From: CAZZKG01 sp964654825
GTDB taxonomy: Bacteria > Gemmatimonadota > CAZMKB01
Reading direction: 5' to 3'
Assembly: GCA_964654825.1 (NCBI GenBank)
Contig: CAZZKG010000011.1
Coordinates: 1-64,000, forward strand
Length of the DNA: 64,000 nt
Shown piece by piece: positions 15,775 to 23,777 of this stretch. Each line of letters starts with the position of its first letter. The first letter of the stretch is position 1. Made by a program: the position numbers and the translations under genes. The notes beneath the pieces are model-generated. The model had not been told where the DNA came from and made no database searches. It was given only the letters and a program-made list of their open reading frames with translations.

Positions 15775-16989
15775 CTAGAACAGGAAGACATCTACTACCT
15801 CTCCCCTGTCGACAAGGTCTACGTTGGAGGGGATCTCTATGTAACCGTCTGCCTGCGACATGCTTGTGATCGCACCCGACTCCTTGAAGGCTGGAACGGC
15901 GATATCATCCCGTACTTTCACCGTAAAAAACTGATGCCTGCCGATGGTCGAAACGATCCGTTGGCCAACAGGCATCCTGACGGAGCGCCTCTCGATGTCG
16001 GGGAGGTGCGCCATCTTTCTAACAACGGGTACGAGTAACATGTAACCGTTTGACAGACATGAAGTAGGGTAACCTGGCATGCCGAAGATCACCGTCGATC
16101 CGACTCGAGCGAACAGTGTCGGCTTCCCGGGTTTGACGGCGATACCGTGAAAGAGGAGATCTCCTTTCGCTTCGATGGCATCGATCAGGACATCACGTTC
16201 TCCCACGGAACTCCCGCCGGTGAAGATGATCATGTGGGACCCGATCTCATCGAGGTATTCCGCCACCGCCTCGAGCTCATCCCTGCACGGTCCCTTCAGT
16301 GTGACGAAGGCGCCGTTTGCCGTGAGAAGGGCGGCAGTGGTGAACGAGTTGATATCGTATACCTGCCCACAACCCAGCTTCCGGGGAGGTTTCACTACCT
16401 CATCACCGGTGGAGACAACAGTGACACGCGGTTTCTCGAATACTTCGACCCTGTCCAGCCCCGCAGCCGCCAGGCTACCGATGTTAGCGGGTGTGAGAAC
16501 AGTCCCGGTATCGAGTATCTGCGTGCCTTCCCTGATGTCCGTACCGGCTTTCGTCATGTTCTCACCCGGATACACGGGTTTTGTAATTATAACCAGGTCT
16601 GATCCGGCGTCGGACTCGAGTTCGGTGTATTCCACCATGATGACAGCATCTGCCCCTTCCGGCATCACCGCCCCCGTCGCAATCTGCAGACACGCGGCGG
16701 GGGTAACCACGCCCTCAGGCACTTCGCCCGCGTGGACTTTCCCCAGTACGGTGAGTCTCACCGGAACCTGTTTCGACGCACCGAATGTGTCCTGGGCCCT
16801 GACGGCATACCCATCCATCGCGGCGCGATCGAAAGGCGGAATGTCAATGGTCGAACGGACACTCTGACTTATCACCCTGTCCGCAGCTTCGATCAGTGAA
16901 ACAGTTTCGGTCTCGCTGACCGGAACTATGTTCCCATCGATCACAGCTCTCGCCTCATCGATCGATATCAGGGATTTAATGGGTCTCAT
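15775..16989 (-). CDS. moeA: Molybdopterin molybdotransferase
   Basis: A 404-residue MoeA enzyme that inserts molybdate into adenylylated molybdopterin. Signatures are PPFDRAAMDGYAVRAQD, QIATGAVMPEGADAVIMVE, TGDEVV and the MoCF-fold motif FTGGSSVGERD, followed by HGIAVKPGKPT and FGMPGYPTSC. Domain order (II/III, MoCF-like, C-terminal beta barrel) and length are normal. Its ATG overlaps the moaB stop (ATGA), so the two are translationally coupled. A single copy is seen, so it presumably serves all molybdenum or tungsten enzymes. Confidence 0.95.
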   Translation of the reverse strand: MRPIKSLISIDEARAVIDGNIVPVSETETVSLIEAADRVISQSVRSTIDIPPFDRAAMDGYAVRAQDTFGASKQVPVRLTVLGKVHAGEVPEGVVTPAACLQIATGAVMPEGADAVIMVEYTELESDAGSDLVIITKPVYPGENMTKAGTDIREGTQILDTGTVLTPANIGSLAAAGLDRVEVFEKPRVTVVSTGDEVVKPPRKLGCGQVYDINSFTTAALLTANGAFVTLKGPCRDELEAVAEYLDEIGSHMIIFTGGSSVGERDVLIDAIEAKGDLLFHGIAVKPGKPTLFARVGSTVIFGMPGYPTSCLSNGYMLLVPVVRKMAHLPDIERRSVRMPVGQRIVSTIGRHQFFTVKVRDDIAVPAFKESGAITSMSQADGYIEIPSNVDLVDRGEVVDVFLF

Positions 16990-17489
16990 CTTCCCACCTC
17001 GTACACCAGATGCGTGAGCTCCGGGAGGATCAATTTTTTCATCGCCAATTCGGCCGCCTCCGGCGAGCCCGGCAGAAGAAACGTAATCATCTTCCCGATG
17101 ACTCCGGCACTCGCCCGTGAGAGCATCGCCGGCGAACCGATATCTTCGTAGCTCAAGATTCTGAAAAGCTCACCGAATCCATCGATCTCCCGTTCGATCA
17201 GCGGATCGGCGGCTTCCCGTGTACGGTCCCGGCTCGACACGCCCGTGCCGCCGTTGACGATAGCAACCTGAGCCACCCCGGATTTCTGGAGGGATTCCAG
17301 CTGTGAACGTATCCTCTCCTCATCATCCTTCACGAGGGAATACGACATCACCTCGTGTCCATGTTCCTCGAGAAGGCCGATTATCAGTTTCCCGCTTTCA
17401 TCGGTGTCTGTAGTACGGCTGTCGCTCACCGTGATAACCGCACATGTCACATGTTTCGGAGCTTTCTCTTTGTGTTCGCGATGTCCCAT
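16986..17489 (-). CDS. moaB: Molybdopterin adenylyltransferase / MoaB-type protein
   Basis: A 167-residue MoCF-fold protein (MoaB/MogA group) that adenylylates molybdopterin before metal insertion. Motifs are ITVSDSRTTDTDESG, NGGTGVSSRDRT and LPGSPEAAELA. I prefer the ATG at 17489, which has GGGGAG 10 bases upstream and begins 7 bases after the preceding stop; an in-frame ATG at 17534 would overlap the phosphoesterase by 38 bases and has no ribosome site. It lies directly upstream of moeA with coupled translation. Confidence 0.92.
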   Translation of the reverse strand: MGHREHKEKAPKHVTCAVITVSDSRTTDTDESGKLIIGLLEEHGHEVMSYSLVKDDEERIRSQLESLQKSGVAQVAIVNGGTGVSSRDRTREAADPLIEREIDGFGELFRILSYEDIGSPAMLSRASAGVIGKMITFLLPGSPEAAELAMKKLILPELTHLVYEVGR

Positions 17490-17496
17490 GTCCGGA

Positions 17497-18516
17497 TTAC
17501 TCCCCGGGATTCGATTGGGTTCGTCCCCCGTCATGTGGAGATGGTCCGAGTTCGACGATCAACTGTTCGACGACTCTCTCGGCGGACTCATCAAGGTTGC
17601 CTTCGAGAACCATACCGGCGGCATGTTGATGACCGCCTCCACCATACTGCGATGCGAACCTGTTCACGTCGAAGTCTCCCTTGGACCGGAAACTCACCTT
17701 GGTACCACCCTGTTCCCTCTCAAGAAAGAGCATGCAGACCTCTGTACCACCAATCGTCCGGAGATAATCGATCATACCCTCCAGTTCCTCCGGAACCGAG
17801 CCGGTGTCATCGAACACGCTCCTCCTCACCTTGATCCAGGCCACCTTCCCCTCACCCGTGATCTCGAGCGTGTCGAGTATCCTGGAGAAGAGTCGCACCT
17901 GTCCGACCGAGTTGTTCTCGTAAATCTGCTCATAGACCTTCCTCGGGTTGACTCCGGCGCTGACGAGGTGGGAGGCAATCAGGTGTGTCCTGTCGTTCGT
18001 GTTCGAGAATCTGAATGTCCCCGTGTCGGTCATGACAGACACGTAGAGAGGCAAAGCGAGAGCTTCGTCCAGCCAGCCGCGGATCGACATGATGAGATTA
18101 TATATGAGCTCTCCTGTTGCACAGGTTCCGGTATCGATGACATTTACATCTGCGAACCGGTCGTTGCTCTGATGGTGATCGATACACACCTTCTTCGCCC
18201 GGGCGTCGAGGACTCTGTCACCAAGCGGCCCCAGTCTCTCCGATGTACTGATATCGAGAATAAAAATGACATCACAGTCGAACGCATCGTCCCGGGGATT
18301 ATCGGTGTCGAATACCTCGATGATGCCCTCTTCATCCAGAAATCGGTAGTGCCGGGGTGTATGATTGACATTCATGATTCGGACGGATTTTCCGAGTGAT
18401 CGGATAAACCTGTAAAGAGCGATTTCAGATCCTATACCGTCCCCGTCGGGGTTGATGTGCGTCGTGATTAGAAAACTGGTTCCCCTCTTGAGTTGTGTCT
18501 TAACTTCACTCCACAT
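17497..18516 (-). CDS. DHH-family phosphoesterase (NrnA-like oligoribonuclease / pAp phosphatase)
   Basis: A 339-residue DHH/DHHA1 protein. Metal-binding motifs are THINPDGDGIGSE (residues 19-31), the aspartate in FILDIS, the DHH triad at residues 113-115 and the aspartate in VMTDTGTFRF. The DHHA1 domain ends with the substrate-binding GGGGHQHAAG near residue 300. By family it degrades nanoRNAs and may dephosphorylate 3'-phosphoadenosine 5'-phosphate. It is the first gene of the moaB-moeA-thyX-moaA-ispH operon, behind a clear promoter at 18571-18599. NrnA assignment is by motif and length. Confidence 0.88.
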   Translation of the reverse strand: MWSEVKTQLKRGTSFLITTHINPDGDGIGSEIALYRFIRSLGKSVRIMNVNHTPRHYRFLDEEGIIEVFDTDNPRDDAFDCDVIFILDISTSERLGPLGDRVLDARAKKVCIDHHQSNDRFADVNVIDTGTCATGELIYNLIMSIRGWLDEALALPLYVSVMTDTGTFRFSNTNDRTHLIASHLVSAGVNPRKVYEQIYENNSVGQVRLFSRILDTLEITGEGKVAWIKVRRSVFDDTGSVPEELEGMIDYLRTIGGTEVCMLFLEREQGGTKVSFRSKGDFDVNRFASQYGGGGHQHAAGMVLEGNLDESAERVVEQLIVELGPSPHDGGRTQSNPGE

Positions 18517-18570
18517 GTGTCCCTCCGGCAGCGGAAAAAACTGGTTTTGATGAAGAGAGTGTAACTTTAC

Positions 18571-18599
18571 AAGTTAAAAAGATCATAACACTCAGTCAA
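18571..18599 (-). promoter_or_regulatory. Sigma-70 type promoter of the nrnA-moa-thyX-ispH operon
   Basis: Minus-strand TTGACT (18599-18594) and TAACTT (18576-18571) with a 17-base spacer. Transcription would begin about 50 bases before the phosphoesterase ATG. Confidence 0.6.
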
Positions 18600-18618
18600 G
18601 ATTCCTTCACTTCATTTG

Positions 18619-18647
18619 TTGACATAAAGACAATCCTGTGGTATCAT
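18619..18647 (+). promoter_or_regulatory. Sigma-70 type promoter of the M28 peptidase gene
   Basis: TTGACA (18619-18624) and TATCAT (18642-18647) with a 17-base spacer. It lies back to back with the minus-strand promoter at 18571-18599, giving a divergent regulatory region about 80 bases before the peptidase start. Confidence 0.65.
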
Positions 18648-18732
18648 GAAACATAAACGCACCGGAACCCGGAGTTCCCGATCCGGGTGGCCGAACCTTC
18701 TATCTCACAAACATGAACAGGAAGGAGATACA

Positions 18733-20478
18733 ATGAACATCAACTCGAAAGTGCTAGTACTGGTCGTCTGCACTATCCTGGTGTGCGTCTCTCTGTCCCG
18801 GGCGGAGGAGCTGTGCGTTATCAGTAATAAATCGATCGATGCTAGAGCACTCACCTCACTCGAAGGGATCGATGTCTACGCATACCTCGAAAACGGCTTT
18901 CTGGTGGGAACGGACATGGAGGGCAGAGATCTCCTCCTGCAAATGGGACTCCTCGCCGGGAGTCTCGGGGAGAGGGATCACGGCAGCAGGTATTTCCTCT
19001 TCCAGATTCTGAGTGAAGATATCGGAAAACTTTCGTCCGACATAGAGGTGATCCGTTTCGAGGGAACAGAAGCGATCGCCCGCATCGATAAAGGTACGGA
19101 GCTCGACCGCATATCTCTCGGAGTCATGCGGCTTCTGACTTACATCTCGTTCACTCCGATACCAGCGGTGGAACGCATGCCCGTGAGCCCTCCTCACAGG
19201 CTGCTACCAGACCCGCAGATCGAAATAATCGTGAGCCAGGTAAGTGAAACCACCTACACCGCATTCATCCAGAGTCTCCAGGACTTCGTGACGAGGTACG
19301 TGTACACCGACTCCTGCCGTGCAGCCGAGCAGTGGGCGGCGGACACTTTCTCCGGCCTGGGTCTCGAGAGCGAGCTCTGGCCATACAGTTACGATGGAAA
19401 TACCTGGTACAATGCTATCGGAAGAAAGATCGGGACGGTTTATCCCGATTCCATCTATATGATCATCGGACACATCGACGACATTTCAGAAAATCCCTAC
19501 TATGACGCACCCGGGGCCGAGGACAACGGTTCCGGATCCGCCTGCGTACTGGAAACAGCCCGAGTGTTGAGCCAGTTCGATTTCGACTGCACGATCGAAT
19601 TCGTGCTCGTCTCCGGTGAGGAGCTCGGATTGATCGGGTCGGAAGCGTACGCCGAATACTGCGCCAATACAGGCCGAAATATCGCCGGAGTGTTCAACTT
19701 CGACATGATATCCTACGCAGGCTCCTGGGGCTGGGATACGAATATATACGCCGATCAGAACTTTCAGGCCGAAGCGGACCTCGCCGATCTTCTCGCCCAG
19801 CTCACCGATGAATACTCGAGCGCTTATTCAGTCCGCGTGGATACGGATGGTCCCACATACGGCAGTGACCACTACTACTTTTCGCTGTACGGATTCCCCG
19901 CACCTTTTTCCATTGATGCCCAGCTGTGGGGTGCACCGGACTGGTATCCGTGGTATCACACCACCGGTGATGTGATCACTCACCTGGATCTCGATTTTGG
20001 CACCGAGGTCGTAAAGGGGAGTGTTGCGGCCCTGGCGACCGTGGCCAATCCATCGGTGCCACCTCTCTCGACGGGGCTCATCCCGGATGAAGATCCAACG
20101 ATCGTACCCCAGGGCGGGACATTCGGGATGACTGCGAGCGTCACCAACAACGGCTCCGAAGCCACAACAACGGACGTCTGGCTCGGCGCCTACCGGAGCA
20201 CACATTTCTTCCTCCAGAGACTGTACGAGGATGTCCCGATGGCAGTAGGACAGACGAGGCAGGCCCATTTCCTTCAGGCTGTGCCCGGATTCACACCGCC
20301 TGGTGATTACTCGTATGTGGAATTCTGCGGTGACTACACTACCTGGACGGTAGTGGACTCATCCTTCTTCACTGTCACCGTCACCGGTGCGGCCTCAGCC
20401 GCCGGTGGACTCCAGAAAGAAGGTGCCCGGGGAGTTCCATTTACGATTCTCGAGGGATCGGAGGGTTTCCTCGAATAG
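18733..20478 (+). CDS. Secreted M28-family zinc aminopeptidase
   Basis: A 581-residue exported peptidase. Residues 1-23 are a signal peptide (ending LSRA). A prodomain-like region of about 150 residues precedes the M28 domain. Metal ligands are recognisable in IIGHIDDI, AEDNGSGSA, VSGEELGLIG, FNFDMIS and YGSDHYYF. After the catalytic domain, a CARDB/Ig-like module (about residues 450-555: GMTASVTNNGSEATTTDVWLG) follows. No T9SS-type tail is visible. I chose the ATG at 18733, which has AAGGAG 7 bases upstream. It is monocistronic. A second secreted M28 peptidase lies at 55207. Confidence 0.9.
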   Translation: MNINSKVLVLVVCTILVCVSLSRAEELCVISNKSIDARALTSLEGIDVYAYLENGFLVGTDMEGRDLLLQMGLLAGSLGERDHGSRYFLFQILSEDIGKLSSDIEVIRFEGTEAIARIDKGTELDRISLGVMRLLTYISFTPIPAVERMPVSPPHRLLPDPQIEIIVSQVSETTYTAFIQSLQDFVTRYVYTDSCRAAEQWAADTFSGLGLESELWPYSYDGNTWYNAIGRKIGTVYPDSIYMIIGHIDDISENPYYDAPGAEDNGSGSACVLETARVLSQFDFDCTIEFVLVSGEELGLIGSEAYAEYCANTGRNIAGVFNFDMISYAGSWGWDTNIYADQNFQAEADLADLLAQLTDEYSSAYSVRVDTDGPTYGSDHYYFSLYGFPAPFSIDAQLWGAPDWYPWYHTTGDVITHLDLDFGTEVVKGSVAALATVANPSVPPLSTGLIPDEDPTIVPQGGTFGMTASVTNNGSEATTTDVWLGAYRSTHFFLQRLYEDVPMAVGQTRQAHFLQAVPGFTPPGDYSYVEFCGDYTTWTVVDSSFFTVTVTGAASAAGGLQKEGARGVPFTILEGSEGFLE

Positions 20479-20667
20479 GATTTGAGCTGCTTCTCATGAT
20501 ACATTGAGCACTGTGGCTTTCGACGTAACCCCGGCGGGATTCGAACAAGACCGACTCTGAAGCCACGGAATGCTTTATTTTAATTACGTGATCCTGTATA
20601 TTTAACTCGCTTTTCTGCTCTCTACCTATAACACGATCAGATCGGTTCATGGAAAAAGGGGTAATCT

Positions 20668-21861
20668 GTGGAAAATTTGATCTATCTCGACAATGCGGCC
20701 ACTTCCTGGCCGAAACCGGACACCGTTTATAAATTCATGGACGAATTCTACCGCAACTGCGGTGTCAATCCGGGGCGCAGCGGTTTCGATCAGGCGATCG
20801 AAGCAGGCAATCTCCTCCAGGATTTGAGGGTTCGCCTGACGAGTTTTTTCGGTGGTGATGAAGCGACGCCCGAGAGGCTCTGCTTCGGTTACAACGCCAC
20901 CGACGCCCTCAACCTGATCATCCATGGCACATTATCGGCAGGTGATCACGTTGTAACCACAAACCTCGAACACAATTCGGTGATCAGACCCGTCAATCAG
21001 CTGGTACGTGATGCCGGCGTCGAGGCGACCTACGTTCGCTTCAACAGCAAAGGATTCGTCGACCCGGACGAGGTAGAGAAAGCAATCAGAAAAAATACCA
21101 AACTCGTGATCGTCAATCACGGGTCCAATGTCCTCGGGACCGTGCAACCAGTGAAGAAAATCGGAGCTGTCTGCAAAGAGCGGGGCGTGCTGTTCGCCAT
21201 CGACGCTTCACAGACTGCCGGAGTCATACCCATCAACATGAGGGAGATGGACATCGACCTGCTTGCCTTCACCGGTCACAAGTCACTGCAGGGATCGACG
21301 GGGATCGGCGGACTGTGCGTCCGTAAAGACGTCGAAATCCGCCACACGAGGGGCGGAGGCACTGGTGTCCGCTCCGCTTACCCATACCATCTGGATGAGT
21401 ACCCCTACCGGATGGAATATGGCACCCCGAACATGGTCGGCGTCGCCTCACTCTGGGCGGCCCAGGACTGGCTGAAGGAGCAGGGAGGTATCAAAACGAT
21501 TCACTCCCGCGAGATGAATCTTGCCCAAAAACTCGTCGATGGATTCGGGAAAATCGAGGGCGTCACCATGTACTGCTGTGACAGTCTGGAAAACCACATC
21601 TCGACCATCACCGTCAACGTCGACGGCCTCGAAGCCGGTGACGTCGGGATCATGCTCGATGTCGATTTCGACATCGCCACCCGGACTGGGCTCCACTGCG
21701 CCCCGCTGGTTCATGAGCAGCTCGGTCTGGTCGGCATTCACGGCGGTGTCCGATTCTCGATCGGCGCTTTCAACACGGAGAAACACATCGACGCCACGAT
21801 CGAAGCCATGGCCGACATTACTGAACGGGCGAAAGTAATCGGTAAGAAGGTCACGACTTAG
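20668..21861 (+). CDS. Cysteine desulfurase family protein (class V aminotransferase, SufS-like)
   Basis: A 397-residue fold-type I PLP protein of the SufS/CsdB-like group that starts IYLDNAATSWPKP. The PLP lysine is in TGHKSLQGSTG, and a putative persulfide cysteine is in RTGLHCAPLVHE (near residue 348). This N-terminus and active-site spacing match the cysteine desulfurase family subgroup often found with selenium or sulfur-transfer genes, from memory. The start is a GTG with AAGGGG upstream. It is followed by a DUF1858 redox protein and an IscU-like protein on the same strand, suggesting a sulfur-mobilising group distinct from nifS-nifU at 49584-51206. Confidence 0.88.
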   Translation: MENLIYLDNAATSWPKPDTVYKFMDEFYRNCGVNPGRSGFDQAIEAGNLLQDLRVRLTSFFGGDEATPERLCFGYNATDALNLIIHGTLSAGDHVVTTNLEHNSVIRPVNQLVRDAGVEATYVRFNSKGFVDPDEVEKAIRKNTKLVIVNHGSNVLGTVQPVKKIGAVCKERGVLFAIDASQTAGVIPINMREMDIDLLAFTGHKSLQGSTGIGGLCVRKDVEIRHTRGGGTGVRSAYPYHLDEYPYRMEYGTPNMVGVASLWAAQDWLKEQGGIKTIHSREMNLAQKLVDGFGKIEGVTMYCCDSLENHISTITVNVDGLEAGDVGIMLDVDFDIATRTGLHCAPLVHEQLGLVGIHGGVRFSIGAFNTEKHIDATIEAMADITERAKVIGKKVTT

Positions 21862-22075
21862 TGGTCCCTGAGTATCTCCGTCTTTCATCAGAATTCCCGC
21901 CCGATCGGTGAGGAAACACACGCTTCAATCTCTTCGAACTTGAAGACTCGCCGGATATGCCGCCCTCATCTGTCCCATCCCAGGAAATTATAACAGGGTC
22001 TTGAATCGCAAACGGATCGTGACTAAATGAATGAGGTCGACATATAAATTGTTCACCTGGTTGAGGAGGTCCGAT

Positions 22076-22297
22076 ATGCTGGATCAGAAAAAGATTTTCG
22101 AGGCTGACATGAGTGTCGGTGATGCAATCAGGCTGCATCCACAGGCATATGAAATCCTGACTTCATTTCACCTCGGAGGCTGCGCTCACTGTGCCATCAA
22201 TGAGGACGAGACCCTGAAAGACATTACTGCGGGCTACGGAGTGAAAACCGACGCACTCCTCGAGGCATTAAACGGCTTACTCGATCAGAAGAAGTAG
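22076..22297 (+). CDS. DUF1858 domain protein (hybrid-cluster-associated redox disulfide)
   Basis: A 73-residue protein made only of the DUF1858/redox-disulfide domain. The conserved elements are an MSVGDAIRLHP-type helix start and the CxxC motif GGCAHCA (Cys36, Cys39). Family members accompany hybrid cluster protein or ScdA-type proteins and are thought to handle thiol or NO-linked redox chemistry; function is not established. GAGGAGG lies 5 bases before the ATG; an upstream in-frame start 15 codons earlier has no such site. It lies 40 bases upstream of the IscU-like gene. Confidence 0.85.
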   Translation: MLDQKKIFEADMSVGDAIRLHPQAYEILTSFHLGGCAHCAINEDETLKDITAGYGVKTDALLEALNGLLDQKK

Positions 22298-22337
22298 ATC
22301 CTTACATCTTCAACTATTTTTTTGCGAAAGGCCCCTT

Positions 22338-22709
22338 ATGGACTTCGAAAAATTCCAGGCCATCAACAACGAAAAACGAAACATAGGCACAATGACAGCC
22401 CCCTCGGTGATGAGTACCTACAAGAATGAAGCGTGCGGGGACGATTTCATCGTCTACCTGCGCATCGAGGACAGAGTGATCACCAACGCATCCTTTGTCT
22501 CTACCGGATGCGGTTTCGGTATCGCCGCTCTCTCCATCGCGACAGAGTGGGTGAAAGGAAAATCACTGGACGAAGCCGAAGGGATCACCGAAAATGACGT
22601 GGACGCCGGTCTCGGAGGCTTCCCGGAGAGACGAATAAACTATCCACGCACCGCAGTCGTGATCATCAAGGAAGCGATCAACAAATACCGGGATTCAGTG
22701 GGAATCTGA
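22338..22709 (+). CDS. IscU/NifU-like scaffold protein lacking the third cluster cysteine
   Basis: A 123-residue protein of the IscU fold. Two of the three Fe-S cysteines are present: Cys33 (NEACGDDF) and Cys58 (STGCGFGIAA). The region where IscU has HCS is INYPRTA (residues 100-106), so the third cysteine is missing. The other copy in this window (49584-49982) keeps all three. The protein may be a sulfur or persulfide carrier, or a modified scaffold. AAAGG precedes the ATG. Its neighbours, a desulfurase and a DUF1858 protein, support a sulfur-transfer role; this is inference. Confidence 0.85.
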   Translation: MDFEKFQAINNEKRNIGTMTAPSVMSTYKNEACGDDFIVYLRIEDRVITNASFVSTGCGFGIAALSIATEWVKGKSLDEAEGITENDVDAGLGGFPERRINYPRTAVVIIKEAINKYRDSVGI

Positions 22710-22788
22710 GACGAAGCCCACTCTGAGATCTTCTCTCCCCGCCTTCGGCGGCAACGACTTCCACCATCCGAGCGAATAGTCCGGAAAT

Positions 22789-22817
22789 TTGTGCGCATCG
22801 GCCATTGATTATATTAT
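22789..22817 (+). promoter_or_regulatory. Possible promoter of the glycyl radical enzyme operon
   Basis: TTGTGC (22789-22794) and TATTAT (22812-22817) with a 17-base spacer. The -35 box is poor. The predicted start falls at about 22824, right at the ATG at 22827, so either the mRNA is nearly leaderless or translation starts later, at 22872. Confidence 0.35.
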
Positions 22818-22826
22818 ATTTCTTTC

Positions 22827-23777
22827 ATGGGAATAAAGTTCAGTGAGCAAAAACACCAGACTCATTCAACGATGAAAGGAATGATCTTCGACATAAAGAG
22901 ATACGCCATCCATGATGGGCCGGGGATCCGGACGACAGTTTTCTTCAAGGGGTGTTCCCTCCGATGCCCATGGTGCCACAACCCCGAAGGGATAGCACCG
23001 ACGCCTGAGTTCATGTGGCGTCCGAACCGATGTCCGGAAAACTGCGCCCTCTGCGTCGACGCCTGTCCTCACACCGCGATACAAAAATCCGGGAAGAAGA
23101 TCTCGATCGATCAGACACGCTGTGAGCTTTCGCGGACATGCGAGGAGGCCTGTGTGTATGAAGCCCTGAATATCGTCGGCAGGCTAGTCTCGGTCGAAGA
23201 AGTGCTGGCCGAGGTCGAAAGAGACCGGATATTCTACGATGAATCGGGGGGAGGTGTTACGCTCTCAGGCGGAGAGCCCCTGGCTCAGTATGAATTTTTA
23301 CGGATACTCCTCATGGAAATCAGGAAAAAAGGAATCCATATCGCTCTGGACACGGCAGGATATGTCCCGACCGAGGACCTGGAAGGGATCTGTGACGGGG
23401 TTGACCTCTTCCTCTTTGATCTGAAAATGATGGATGAAGAGAGACACAGACAATTCTGCGGAACGTCGAACCGCATCATCCTGGAGAACCTGAAGAGACT
23501 CAGCAGGCGGGGGTGCAGGATCTTTATCCGCATACCGCTCATTTCGGGTATCAATGACGATGATCACAACATCGGGTCGATAGGGAAGTTTCTCCACACG
23601 TTGAGAGGAATCGAGTCGATCAACTTCCTCCCCTACCACCGGGGAGGAACCGAAAAACAGCGGCGGCTGAGGGAGTGTCCTTCTATGGAAGCGTTCCAGC
23701 CGCCGTCTCCCGAGAGGCTCGATCACCTCGAGGAGCTTCTCTCGGATCTGGGTTTTGCCGTTTACATCGGAGGGTAG
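22827..23777 (+). CDS. Glycyl radical enzyme activase (PflA/HypE type)
   Basis: A 316-residue radical SAM activase that installs the glycyl radical on its partner enzyme. The SAM cluster motif CSLRCPWC covers Cys43, 47 and 50, and is followed by a ferredoxin-like insert with eight cysteines (CPENCALCVDAC and CELSRTCEEAC), typical of activases of dehydratase-type glycyl radical enzymes. The glycine-rich TLSGGEPL and DLKMMDEERH are conserved. The partner gene follows directly (their junction is TAG-ATG). No clear ribosome site favours 22827 over the Met codon at 22872 (MKGMIFDIKR), which gives the more standard N-terminus. Confidence 0.9.
   Translation: MGIKFSEQKHQTHSTMKGMIFDIKRYAIHDGPGIRTTVFFKGCSLRCPWCHNPEGIAPTPEFMWRPNRCPENCALCVDACPHTAIQKSGKKISIDQTRCELSRTCEEACVYEALNIVGRLVSVEEVLAEVERDRIFYDESGGGVTLSGGEPLAQYEFLRILLMEIRKKGIHIALDTAGYVPTEDLEGICDGVDLFLFDLKMMDEERHRQFCGTSNRIILENLKRLSRRGCRIFIRIPLISGINDDDHNIGSIGKFLHTLRGIESINFLPYHRGGTEKQRRLRECPSMEAFQPPSPERLDHLEELLSDLGFAVYIGG

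Noticed and set aside
20515..20580. Minus-strand TTCGAATCC next to a GC-rich stretch, resembling the T-arm of a tRNA
   Set aside because: The arm around the loop does not pair, and no matching acceptor, D or anticodon arm could be built; probably coincidence or, at most, a decayed fragment.
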